Shown: positions 1-7,181 of the stretch, in pieces | How positions within the stretch are numbered: the first letter of the stretch is position 1 | Layout: every line of letters begins with the position of its first letter | DNA from: Clostridia bacterium | Lineage (GTDB): Bacteria; Bacillota; Clostridia; Oscillospirales; Acutalibacteraceae | NCBI GenBank assembly: GCA_017416765.1 | Contig: JAFQBE010000027.1 | Coordinates: 1 to 49,681 of the forward strand | Reading direction: 5' to 3' | DNA length: 49,681 nucleotides | Notes under the pieces: model-generated | The model's database searches: none | Seen by the model: only the letters and a program-made list of their open reading frames with translations | Told to the model about the DNA's origin: nothing | Translations under genes and position numbers: made by a program

Positions 1-351
1 GTTCTGTGTAGCATCAATTTTATCGTAAATATCGCTTACTACATCCTTCTGGTCTGCAATTTCTTCCTTAACTTCGTTGAGTTTCTGTTCGTTTTCTTCT
101 TTTTCTTTTTCAAGCTCTTCGTACTGTTCCTGAAGCTCATCGTATTTTGCCGAATCTATTGTGGTTGCTTCCTCGGTTGAGCTTTCTTCAGCAGGCTTTG
201 TGGTTTCAGCCTTGGTTTCGGGCTGAGTTGTGGTTTCTGCCTCGGTATACTTGGGCATTTCCTGCTGAGCGCTTACGGAAACATTAAACAGCAAAACAAG
301 AGCCATGGTCAGGACAAAAAGCTTAAAGCAGCGTTTTTTACTCGCTGACAT
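1..351 (-). CDS. Secreted coiled-coil protein, N-terminal part (probable EnvC/PcsB-like FtsEX partner)
   Basis: The frame is open from an ATG at 351 to the window edge, so only the first 117 codons are present. It starts with a basic stretch and a hydrophobic segment typical of a signal peptide (residues about 5-27, ending near VSVSAQQ), then a Thr/Glu-rich linker, then from about residue 65 a Glu/Lys/Gln-rich heptad-like region that reads as a coiled coil. The ATG lies inside the end of ftsX, overlapping it by 14 bases, so translation is probably coupled. In Firmicutes the gene next to ftsEX often encodes a secreted coiled-coil peptidoglycan hydrolase or activator (PcsB, CwlO, EnvC types) driven by FtsEX. 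Position and coiled coil fit that role, but the catalytic or LytM domain would lie outside the window, so the assignment is inference. Confidence 0.75.
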   Translation of the reverse strand, partial: MSASKKRCFKLFVLTMALVLLFNVSVSAQQEMPKYTEAETTTQPETKAETTKPAEESSTEEATTIDSAKYDELQEQYEELEKEKEENEQKLNEVKEEIADQKDVVSDIYDKIDATQN

Positions 352-1279
352 TATCGCTGTCATAATCCTGCTCCTTCAGATATTTATTCATTGATACTAT
401 ACTGCCTATCGCGCCTGTTATAACACCGGTTGCAACAAAGGCAACAAGCATATTAAGCGCATAATCCGCAAAGGGTGCGGGCTTTGATGAAAGAATTGAA
501 AGCATATTGCCTACAGCCTTTATTCCGGCTTCGTAAATGCCGAAAACAATTGCAAGCGATACAACACCGGCAATTACGCCTAAAACTATGCCTTCAACAA
601 TAAAAGGCCAGCGTATAAACCATTTTGTTGCACCGACTGATTTCATAATTCTGATTTCAAGGCGGCGGTTATACATGGTAACGCGGACTGTGTTTGAAAT
701 AATGAAAAGGGAAACAACAAGCAGCATTGCAATAACAGCTATGCTGATATAGCCTGCCGTTGTGCGCAGCGTTGTAAGCTGCTGTGCAAAATCCCTGTTG
801 TGGCGAAGCTGAATGATGTTGTCAAGCTGTTCAAGGCTGCTGACGGTTTCATCGTAAAGCTCCATATCTTTAAGCGTTACTTCGTATGCATCGGGCAGAA
901 GGTCTGATTCCATGCCTTCAAAAAGGGCTGCCGCCGTACCGATGGATTCCATAACCTCGGGGAAGGCTTCTTCTTTTGGAATAAAGGTGCTTGTGGCAAC
1001 ATTGGATATACCCTGAATTTCAGCACCCATCTGCTCAATCTGCTCGTCAGTCGCATCGTCCTGAATGTAAACCATAATTACATTCTGCTGTGAAATATCG
1101 CCGAGCATAATATTGATGTTAACAAAAAGAAGTGATGCAACACCGATAAGCACAAGGCAGGACATAAGCACAGCAATTGATGCAAGCGACATCAGCTTAT
1201 TGGAGCGGATATTTCTGAAGCCTTCTTTTGTAAGGTAGGTAAGGCTTGCAGAGCCGCTCTTTTCGGTATTCTTACTCAT
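338..1279 (-). CDS. ftsX: Cell division protein FtsX
   Basis: This is the membrane subunit of the FtsEX ABC-type complex, which couples division to peptidoglycan hydrolysis outside the cell rather than transporting a substrate. The protein of 313 residues has the family layout: a first membrane helix near residues 30-55, an extracellular domain of about 100 residues, and three further helices toward the C-terminus, with the cytoplasmic segment containing EIRIMKSVGAT between helices 2 and 3. I chose the ATG at 1279 because a GGAGGT site sits 7 bases upstream; the in-frame GTG at 1288 would overlap that site. The start overlaps the end of ftsE by 8 bases and the end overlaps the next gene, so the three genes form a tightly coupled operon. 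Confidence 0.93.
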   Translation of the reverse strand: MSKNTEKSGSASLTYLTKEGFRNIRSNKLMSLASIAVLMSCLVLIGVASLLFVNINIMLGDISQQNVIMVYIQDDATDEQIEQMGAEIQGISNVATSTFIPKEEAFPEVMESIGTAAALFEGMESDLLPDAYEVTLKDMELYDETVSSLEQLDNIIQLRHNRDFAQQLTTLRTTAGYISIAVIAMLLVVSLFIISNTVRVTMYNRRLEIRIMKSVGATKWFIRWPFIVEGIVLGVIAGVVSLAIVFGIYEAGIKAVGNMLSILSSKPAPFADYALNMLVAFVATGVITGAIGSIVSMNKYLKEQDYDSDNVSE

Positions 1280-2081
1280 CGCTCTCACCTCCGCTTATTC
1301 TTTTTTCACCTTCGGGCTTATAGTTGCGTATAAATTCATCCGCTTCCCTTATAGCCCTGCGTGCGGAAAGGTTGAGATCGGGCGGCAAAGCAGAGCTTTC
1401 TGCAACAATGCCTGCCCTTGAAATATCGTCCGATTTGATTTTGCCGTCCTGAATTGTGATAACTCTGCGGCCGTACTGACGAACAAGGTCCTCCGAATGG
1501 GTAACCATAATGACGGTTGTCCCTGTTGCGTTGATTTTGTTGAGCATTTCAACAATTTCTCTTGAACGCTTTGCATCAACATTACCTGTAGGCTCGTCCG
1601 CAATAATAATATCCGCATTGTTTACAATTGCACGCGCTAAAGCGACCCTCTGCTGCTCACCGCCGGAAAGCTGGTTGGGCATGGCCTTGGACTTGTCCGC
1701 CAGACCTACCATTGAGAGAACATAGGGTACGCGTTTGCTTATTTTCTTTTCCTTTGAGCCTATGACGCGCATTGCAAAAGCAACGTTGTCATAAACCGTC
1801 ATATTGGGAATCAGACGGAAATCCTGGAAAACAATTCCGAGATGACGTCTGAAATAGGGAATATCCCTTTTCTTCATCGTGTTTAAAAGGCGGTTTTTGA
1901 TTACTACCGTGCCGTGGGTAGCAACCTCTTCACGCATCATGATTTTAAGCAGTGTACTTTTACCTGCGCCGGAATCACCGATTATAAACACGAATTCCCC
2001 CTGTTCTATTTTCAAACTTACGTTATCAAGAGCAAGGGTACCGTTTTCGTAGCTTTTAGATACGTTCTTAAATTCAATCAA
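1272..2081 (-). CDS. ftsE: Cell division ATP-binding protein FtsE
   Basis: This is the cytoplasmic ATPase of FtsEX. All nucleotide-binding motifs are present: Walker [10 protein letters not shown] (residues 35-43), the Q-loop VFQDF, signature LSGGEQQR (138-145), Walker [10 protein letters not shown] and the H-loop VTHS. The 269 residues exceed the usual 220-230 because of a C-terminal extension of about 40 residues (from about [10 protein letters not shown]) that I do not recognise. It overlaps ftsX by 8 bases. ATP hydrolysis by FtsE is expected to be relayed through FtsX to an extracellular hydrolase partner. No strong promoter is visible directly upstream, where a structured segment separates it from the PucR-type regulator gene. 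Confidence 0.95.
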   Translation of the reverse strand: MIEFKNVSKSYENGTLALDNVSLKIEQGEFVFIIGDSGAGKSTLLKIMMREEVATHGTVVIKNRLLNTMKKRDIPYFRRHLGIVFQDFRLIPNMTVYDNVAFAMRVIGSKEKKISKRVPYVLSMVGLADKSKAMPNQLSGGEQQRVALARAIVNNADIIIADEPTGNVDAKRSREIVEMLNKINATGTTVIMVTHSEDLVRQYGRRVITIQDGKIKSDDISRAGIVAESSALPPDLNLSARRAIREADEFIRNYKPEGEKRISGGESDE

Positions 2082-2103
2082 TTACTTGTCCCATCCTTTT
2101 TGC

Positions 2104-2159
2104 GCCGTCGGCAATAGCTGTGTGCCGGCAAACCCGAAAGGGCTTACGCAAACGACGGC
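2104..2159 (-). other. Structured segment between the regulator gene and ftsE
   Basis: A perfect 7-bp outer stem (GCCGTCG at 2104-2110 with CGACGGC at 2153-2159) encloses 42 bases that include a CCC-GAAA-GGG hairpin on the plus strand (2133-2142). No T-run follows on the minus strand, so it is a poor intrinsic terminator. It lies just upstream of ftsE and could be a leader structure, an attenuator or a small repeat. Function unknown. Confidence 0.4.
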
Positions 2160-2162
2160 AGA

Positions 2163-3248
2163 TTAATACTTGACAGGGTTAGCGTCAAGATATTTCTTTA
2201 CCATCAGGGCAACTTTGAATACAATAGCATCGTCAAACTCACGCAGATCAAGACCTGTGAGCTTGTTAATCTTTTCAAGGCGGTATACCAGCGTATTTCT
2301 GTGAACAAACAGCTTGCGTGAGGTTTCGGAAACATTGAGGTTGTTCTCAAAGAATTTCTGAATTGTGAAAAGCGTTTCATGGTCAAGTGTATCAATTGAG
2401 CCGCGCTTGAATACCTCGCGCAGGAACATTTCGCAAAGGGTTGTGGGAAGCTGGTAAATAAGACGTGCTATACCGAGATTGTCGTAGCTGACAATTTCTT
2501 TTTCCGTATCGAATACCTTGCCTACTTCAAGGGCAACCTGTGCTTCCTTGAATGAACGCGCAAGCTCCTTGATACCTTCAACAACAGTACCTATACCGAT
2601 AAGGCAATGGATGAATGCTTCGCTGTTGAGTGAATCGGAAATTGAACGCGCAAGCTTTTCAAGGTCGCGTGTTTCGATGTTTGCACGGACCTCTTTGACA
2701 AGTGCGATATCTGTTTCATTGATGTTTATAACGAAATCCTTTGTTTTATCCGGGAAGAGATTCTGGATAATGTCATAAATAGAGATATCGTTGTGTTCGG
2801 GAATACGGATAAGAAGCACAACACGGGAGGTATCCGTTGTGAAACGGAGTTCCCTTGCCTTTAAATAGATATCACCGGGCAGTATATTGTCAAGCACGAC
2901 ATTCTTGATAAAGTTGCCTCTGTCGTACTTTTCGTCGTAAAGTGACTTCACACTGCCGAGTGAAACGGCAACGATTTCAGCATATTTGGGAGAAAGCTCA
3001 TCATCGCCGTCAACAAAAGCAGCATATTCCGGGTGCAAAACCGAACCGAAGGGGCGGAAGGTCTGCCCGTCCATACAGAAGGTTTCGCCCTTGATAAGAT
3101 GCTCATCAAGCGGGAAAGCACAAACCTCGCCTATACGGCCAAGCTCACTGCATGAAATAATGGTTCCTGTTTCATCTACTACGCCTACCGTTCTGCCGAT
3201 AGCTTCGCGCATTTGGTGGATAATACCTTGAAAAAGTCTGTTTGACAT
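2163..3248 (-). CDS. PucR/CdaR-family transcriptional regulator
   Basis: The C-terminal part carries the helix-turn-helix signature of the PucR/CdaR family: residues NLNVSETSRKLFVHRNTLVYR followed by RLEKINKLTGLDL. The N-terminal half would be the sensory region and the middle a GGDEF-like regulatory fold, as known for CdaR-type activators of sugar diacid or purine catabolism; the ligand cannot be told from sequence. I start it at the ATG at 3248 (361 residues) because GGAGG lies 8 bases upstream. The longer frame beginning at 3332 would put its first codons on top of a good promoter (3304-3332). No catabolic genes adjoin it, so the regulon is unknown. Confidence 0.85.
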   Translation of the reverse strand: MSNRLFQGIIHQMREAIGRTVGVVDETGTIISCSELGRIGEVCAFPLDEHLIKGETFCMDGQTFRPFGSVLHPEYAAFVDGDDELSPKYAEIVAVSLGSVKSLYDEKYDRGNFIKNVVLDNILPGDIYLKARELRFTTDTSRVVLLIRIPEHNDISIYDIIQNLFPDKTKDFVININETDIALVKEVRANIETRDLEKLARSISDSLNSEAFIHCLIGIGTVVEGIKELARSFKEAQVALEVGKVFDTEKEIVSYDNLGIARLIYQLPTTLCEMFLREVFKRGSIDTLDHETLFTIQKFFENNLNVSETSRKLFVHRNTLVYRLEKINKLTGLDLREFDDAIVFKVALMVKKYLDANPVKY

Positions 3249-3303
3249 CCGGAAAACCTCCATAAACGATGTTTTGGACAAAGTGCCTATAATGACAATA
3301 TGC

Positions 3304-3332
3304 ATTTTACACAATTTTTTCATATTTTGCAA
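3304..3332 (-). promoter_or_regulatory. Sigma-A type promoter for the PucR-family gene
   Basis: TTGCAA (3332-3327) and TAAAAT (3309-3304) on the minus strand are separated by 17 bases. It is correctly placed for a start at 3248 and argues against the longer upstream reading frame. Confidence 0.6.
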
Positions 3333-3522
3333 TAGGTTTTGACGATATTTTTATGAAAATTTGCAATTTGACTGCTTATTTTAGGGTTTATTTGTGTTTT
3401 TCAACAAATCATTTCCTGCACTTAAGGCAAAAAATCCTTGTCAAAATGCACAACCTGAACAGTTTTACTAATGGCAAACCACTGCTTAATTCCTTTTGGA
3501 TATTGTATAAATAATTTTTTGG

Positions 3523-3551
3523 TTGACTTTGGCTGATTTTCTTGGTATCAT
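3523..3551 (+). promoter_or_regulatory. Sigma-A type promoter for the Ig-like secreted protein
   Basis: TTGACT (3523-3528), 17-base spacer, TATCAT (3546-3551). This would start a leader of about 75 bases containing the folded segment 3568-3610. The rest of the divergent 3333-3520 stretch is AT-rich and I see no gene in it. Confidence 0.7.
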
Positions 3552-3567
3552 TTAGTCACCTTATAAT

Positions 3568-3610
3568 GCAGGTCAGGTGCGGAAATCTCCGCAAGCGGTG
3601 CTGGCCCTGC
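3568..3610 (+). promoter_or_regulatory. Folded 5' leader of the Ig-like protein gene
   Basis: GCAGG (3568-3572) pairs with CCTGC (3606-3610) and CAG with CTG just inside; an inner hairpin pairs GCGGA (3579-3583) with TCCGC (3588-3592). The structure ends 10 bases before the AGGAGG ribosome-binding site, so it could stabilise the mRNA or control translation. It matches no riboswitch class I recognise. Confidence 0.45.
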
Positions 3611-3634
3611 AAAATTTATCAGGAGGAAAAGAAA

Positions 3635-5059
3635 ATGAAAACTTTACGCAAATCCGTAGCTCTTATCATGGCACTCGTCCTTGCTATGAGCGCTCTTGCA
3701 GTTTCTGCAGCAGCTATCACAGTTCCCTACGCACACCCGGAAGATATTTACGAGCTTGCTGGCGGTACATCGTACGCAACAGCTGTAAAGGTTGCCCCCG
3801 GTGAAACAGTTTACTCATCAACAAAAGCAGCAGATGAAGTTGCTTACTACACAGTAAACACAGGCACAGCAACAAGACTCATGTTTGAGTTTGAAGCTTC
3901 CGCAGTTGCAAGCCTTACAATCATCCCCGAAGGCGGCACTTCTCTTACCGAGAGAAACTACCCCGCAGCAGATCAGCCTGCTAAGGAAAGCTACAAGGAT
4001 ACATTTGATGTAGCAGCAGGCAAGTACTACTACATCATTGTAAAGGCTACAGAAGCCTGTGACTTCACATTCACAACAGCTACAAACGCAATCATCGACC
4101 CCAAGACAAACGAAATCATCACACCATCCGTTGATATCAACAAGAAAACAGCTACAGTTTATGCTACGGAATCTATTGACCTTGACCTTACAAACGCAAA
4201 GCCCGCTCTTCTTAACTACTACTGGGAAGTACGCGACAACGAAAAAACACCCATGGTTGACGAAACAAAAATCATCACAGTCAACCAGAACGGTGTTGTT
4301 ACGGTAGCACGCAACAGCAAGGATTTCAATTCCGGCTCAATCACAGCAGAAGTCCGCGCATATGTATACTACAACAACGAAATTTACTGGAAGACCTGCA
4401 CCATCACAGCTCTTCCCGCAGACCTCAATATCAACCCCTACTTTGATTCTACTGCTGAAAACTGCCTTCTCCTCGGTATCGGCGGCAAGCAGACAATCAA
4501 GTACTCCACAAGCGTTAAGAACGCAAAGATTGTATGGACAAGCAAAGACGAATCCATTGCAAAGGTAAACGTATTCGGCACAGACGCTAACATTGTCGGC
4601 GTTGCAGAAGGCAGCACAGAAGTTTATGCAGATGTATGCATCAAGGACGCAAGCGGCAACTACACAGACAAGATTGCCCGCCGTACAATCCGCGTTGATG
4701 TTTCCAGCACCTACTCACAGGTAACAGGCGTTGAGCTTTCCGATGCAGCACTCTCAATGCGTGTAGGCAACTCAAAGACACTCGGCTACAAGGTTCTTCA
4801 CATGCCCGCAAACATTCTGCCCGACAACACAAAGGTTAAGTTCACATCTTCCAACCCCGCTGTTGCAAAGGTAAACGATGCAGGTGTTATTGAAGCTGTT
4901 GCAGAAGGTTCCGCTACAATCACAGTAACAACTGAAGAAGGCGGCTACACAGCAAAGTGTGAAGTTACAGTCAAGGCAGCTCTGCCCAACTGGCTTACAC
5001 TCCTCATTGCTCCCTTCGAAATTCTTTACAACCTCATCAGAATGCTTATCGGCAAATAA
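3635..5059 (+). CDS. Secreted protein with Ig-like (Big_2) domains
   Basis: The ATG at 3635 follows AGGAGG by a normal distance and opens a clear signal peptide (MKTLRKS, hydrophobic core, cleavage near AVSAAA). The mature part of the 474-residue protein begins with a beta-rich module resembling a pre-peptidase C-terminal domain (residues about 30-130), then bacterial Ig-like modules. The last (about 365-445) has the Big_2 pattern: GVELSDAALSMRVG, then SSNPAVAKVNDAGVIEAVAEGSATITV. The protein ends in a hydrophobic amphipathic tail (LLIAPFEILYNLIRMLIGK) with no sortase motif. A surface or secreted adhesive role is plausible but not shown. Codon use is strongly biased to C-ending codons, like the PEPCK gene, suggesting high expression; the strong promoter and terminator agree. 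Confidence 0.85.
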   Translation: MKTLRKSVALIMALVLAMSALAVSAAAITVPYAHPEDIYELAGGTSYATAVKVAPGETVYSSTKAADEVAYYTVNTGTATRLMFEFEASAVASLTIIPEGGTSLTERNYPAADQPAKESYKDTFDVAAGKYYYIIVKATEACDFTFTTATNAIIDPKTNEIITPSVDINKKTATVYATESIDLDLTNAKPALLNYYWEVRDNEKTPMVDETKIITVNQNGVVTVARNSKDFNSGSITAEVRAYVYYNNEIYWKTCTITALPADLNINPYFDSTAENCLLLGIGGKQTIKYSTSVKNAKIVWTSKDESIAKVNVFGTDANIVGVAEGSTEVYADVCIKDASGNYTDKIARRTIRVDVSSTYSQVTGVELSDAALSMRVGNSKTLGYKVLHMPANILPDNTKVKFTSSNPAVAKVNDAGVIEAVAEGSATITVTTEEGGYTAKCEVTVKAALPNWLTLLIAPFEILYNLIRMLIGK

Positions 5060-5076
5060 TAAAGCTTAAAACAGCC

Positions 5077-5109
5077 AAAGGCTTGTGAGTTCAACGCTCA
5101 CAAGCCTTT
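5077..5109. terminator. Bidirectional intrinsic terminator
   Basis: GGCTTGTGAG and CTCACAAGCC pair around a 7-base loop, with AAA before and TTTATTTTT after. It ends the Ig-like gene on the plus strand and overlaps the stop codon of yunB on the minus strand. Confidence 0.85.
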
Positions 5110-5749
5110 ATTTTTGCGTAACACCTGCATACATCATCGGCACTTTACCGACTATCACGGTTTCCGCGGCAAGCATTTCATATGTATATGCGGCTGATTT
5201 TGTGGAGGTCGGAAAAACTATAAGCATGGTTACAACAGTTTTTAAATATATGCGGTGACGAGTCTGATTCACGCCTGCAGAATCAAAGGTGCTGATAAGC
5301 GAAGTCTGCGCGCTGCCCGTTATGCTGACTATAACATTTATTTTCGGTCCTCTGCCGTTAAGGAGTGCAAGCCCCGTAAGCGAACCGAGCGGTATACCAA
5401 GTTCTTTACTGCCAAGTCCGCTCAGAGCAGAAGCAACAGACGAATTTATTGCAGATTTTATAAGGTTGAGCTGCATTGCATCAGTCTGAATGGATACAAT
5501 GTTTCCGTTTGAATCACGCTGTATATCAACAAGGCTTTCATAGTCGCTGCCTGTCTGCCGTAAAATCTGCGGTATGCTTTTACCTGCCGACACAGCAGCA
5601 TAGCTTTGTGCCTGAACAACTGCTATATTCCTAATCAGCGGGCGCACGCGTGCATCAAGCAGCAAAAACACAGTAAGTGCTGCAACAAGCACGCAGCTTA
5701 CACGAAACAGCAACGTTTTCAGGCGTGACGGTCTGCGGTATCTGCGCAA
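5108..5749 (-). CDS. yunB: Sporulation protein YunB
   Basis: The 213-residue protein matches the YunB family: a basic N-terminus, one membrane helix (about residues 15-33), a conserved region with QSYAAVSAGKSIPQIL, then the segment IVSIQTDAMQLNLIKSAI and IPLGSLTGLALLNGRGP, and a beta-rich C-terminal half. YunB is made in the mother cell of B. subtilis during sporulation; its molecular role is not defined. Translation starts at a TTG (5749) with GGAGG 7 bases upstream; no ATG alternative fits. A candidate mother-cell promoter lies at 5778-5805. Confidence 0.88.
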   Translation of the reverse strand: MRRYRRPSRLKTLLFRVSCVLVAALTVFLLLDARVRPLIRNIAVVQAQSYAAVSAGKSIPQILRQTGSDYESLVDIQRDSNGNIVSIQTDAMQLNLIKSAINSSVASALSGLGSKELGIPLGSLTGLALLNGRGPKINVIVSITGSAQTSLISTFDSAGVNQTRHRIYLKTVVTMLIVFPTSTKSAAYTYEMLAAETVIVGKVPMMYAGVTQK

Positions 5750-5777
5750 AACACCACCTCCACAAAGTTTGCTGTTT

Positions 5778-5805
5778 TATTTTATGCAGATTGTAATATA
5801 TTTGT
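5778..5805 (-). promoter_or_regulatory. Candidate sigma-K-like mother-cell promoter of yunB
   Basis: On the minus strand AC (5805-5804), 17 bases, then CATAAAATA (5786-5778) matches the AC-N16/17-CATAnnnTA pattern known for sigma-K promoters. The match is short, so chance is possible, but a mother-cell sigma factor fits a yunB gene. Confidence 0.4.
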
Positions 5806-5829
5806 AACTAAATTAAAATTTAGTTCTAC

Positions 5830-5858
5830 TTGACTATTTCAAAAAAGCAATGTAAAAT
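5830..5858 (+). promoter_or_regulatory. Sigma-A type promoter of the DUF1292 gene
   Basis: TTGACT (5830-5835), 17-base spacer, TAAAAT (5853-5858), giving a leader of about 33 bases before the start at 5899. Confidence 0.65.
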
Positions 5859-5898
5859 AATTAATGTATAAAGTTAAAAAGTTTAGGAGAAAACAAAA

Positions 5899-6204
5899 AT
5901 GAGCAAAGAATACAATCCCGATATAGTCAGCGTCATTGACGAGGAAGGCAAAGAACACGTTTTTGAAGAGCTTGACAGAATTGAAACTGACAACGGCAGA
6001 TATGTAGCACTTCTGCCCACATACGATGACCCGTCCGAAATGCTTGAGGACAGCGGCGAAATCATCATTCTCAAGGTCAGCGAGGAAGACGGAGAAACCT
6101 ACCTTTCCGCAATTGAAGATGAAGCAGAATTCAACGAAGTAGGCAAACTTTTCGAAGAAAGACTTGCAGACCTTTTTGAATTTGACGAAGAAGACGAGGA
6201 ATAA
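5899..6204 (+). CDS. DUF1292 / UPF0473 (YrzB-like) protein
   Basis: A small acidic protein of 101 residues with the DUF1292 pattern: DIVSVIDEEGKEHVFEELDRIE, then YVALLPTYD and EIIILKVSEEDGETYLSAIEDEAEFNEVGKLFEERL. The family is cytoplasmic, widespread in Firmicutes and without a defined function; it often sits near ruvX and alaS, which are not present here. The C-terminus (EFDEEDEE) is strongly acidic. It has its own promoter and is followed directly by the probable 6S RNA. Confidence 0.88.
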   Translation: MSKEYNPDIVSVIDEEGKEHVFEELDRIETDNGRYVALLPTYDDPSEMLEDSGEIIILKVSEEDGETYLSAIEDEAEFNEVGKLFEERLADLFEFDEEDEE

Positions 6205-6217
6205 TAAAAACAAAATA

Positions 6218-6408
6218 CACACCCTGCCTTGTGCGAGAAATTTGCGGCAATACTAACCCAACACTCTTTAATTAGGGAAGCTTGCTCCGACAGCGGATTG
6301 CAGACCTCCCGCTTTATGCGGACGAAGGGAGCGTGAACCTGTTGGGAAGCCACCCACCTGCTTTTATATGCAGGTTAATATTCGCCGTTTACGGCTTGGC
6401 GGGGTTCT
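6218..6408 (+). ncRNA. ssrS: Probable 6S RNA
   Basis: This stretch has no reading frame and folds as a long rod of about 190 bases, the usual size of 6S RNA. The ends close perfectly: ACCCTGCC (6221-6228) with GGCGGGGT (6398-6405). An inner helix pairs CCCAACA (6257-6263) with TGTTGGG (6340-6346), and an apical hairpin forms at CCGCTTTATGCGG. Between the closing and inner stems are unpaired stretches that would form the central bubble, which in 6S RNA mimics an open promoter and binds sigma-A RNA polymerase. A hairpin ACCTGC/GCAGGT on the 3' side of the bubble is also seen in some 6S RNAs. Identification is by shape, size and setting, not by a covariance search. Confidence 0.62.
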
Positions 6409-6430
6409 GTTTGATATTTAAGGTGATATT

Positions 6431-7102
6431 TTGAAAAAGATTATTGATTTTGAAATTTACGGTCTGCTTCCCGTTGAGGGAGGTTTTCTTTACATAAAGC
6501 CCGAAGTAATGCCCGACGGCAAAGTCAAGGGCGAATTTTTCGGCTGTGAAGCACAGAGCGGCCGCACAATGCCAATAACAAAATGGGCATACTTTCAGAG
6601 CAAGTTCGGCCCTGCATACAAGGAAATAAGCACACAGATTAAAGATTATATTTCCTGCGAAACAGGTACACTTGCCAACAACAATACGGTTCTTCTCTAC
6701 CCCGACGGCGACCTTGGCATTTTCAGCACAAAGGGCACAGCCGTATGGACCGGCGAACTCAAATACAACGATGAGCCTGTACGCGGAGTTGCCGTAGAGG
6801 GCAAAAATTTCTGGAGCGTTGTCCCCGAGCTCAATGCCGTAATCTGCTACGCTACGGATGAAAAGCGCGTTCAGATGAGAATAGGCGGCGGCAAATCAAC
6901 AGCATTTATTAAGCCCACCGCACTTGTAAGGTATAATGATAAGCTCTATATATGCAACGAAGGCTCAAACAAGGTGCGCACAATTTCGCTTGCGAACTAT
7001 GCTGTAAGTGACTATCTTGAATTTGATGAACCTGTCAAAAAGTACTTTATTGCAGGCGGCAAGGAATTTGTTATGCTTGAATCGGGTCTTTATGAGCTTT
7101 AA
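6431..7102 (+). CDS. Conserved hypothetical protein, propeller-like
   Basis: I do not recognise a named family. The 223-residue protein has no signal peptide or membrane segment. It is rich in short beta strands with recurring patterns such as GDLGIFSTKGTAVWTGEL, NFWSVVPELNAVICYATDE and DKLYICNEGSNKVRTISL, which look like blades of an NHL- or WD-type beta-propeller, though too few for a full ring. Translation starts at a TTG (6431) preceded by AAGGTGA; it begins only about 25 bases after the 6S-like RNA, so the two may share a transcript. Confidence 0.75.
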   Translation: MKKIIDFEIYGLLPVEGGFLYIKPEVMPDGKVKGEFFGCEAQSGRTMPITKWAYFQSKFGPAYKEISTQIKDYISCETGTLANNNTVLLYPDGDLGIFSTKGTAVWTGELKYNDEPVRGVAVEGKNFWSVVPELNAVICYATDEKRVQMRIGGGKSTAFIKPTALVRYNDKLYICNEGSNKVRTISLANYAVSDYLEFDEPVKKYFIAGGKEFVMLESGLYEL

Positions 7103-7122
7103 TTCCAAAGTGCAAAAAAAAT

Positions 7123-7153
7123 ACCGTCCGTGCCATAATCTGACGCGGACGGT
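7123..7153 (-). terminator. Intrinsic terminator of the lysozyme-fold gene
   Basis: ACCGTCCG and CGGACGGT form an 8-bp stem with a 15-base loop. On the minus strand it is followed by ATTTTTTTT, which fits termination of the gene ending at 7182. Confidence 0.75.
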
Positions 7154-7181
7154 TAGTAAGTTTAATTTTTAAAATCTCGGT

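Noticed and set aside
1280-1288. GTG start for ftsX at 1288
   Set aside because: It would overlap its own ribosome-binding site; the ATG at 1279 has GGAGGT at the correct spacing.
2104-2159. GEMM-I c-di-GMP riboswitch
   Set aside because: Only two short words resemble it, the second helix with the tetraloop receptor is missing, and the plus orientation leads into the end of a minus-strand gene.
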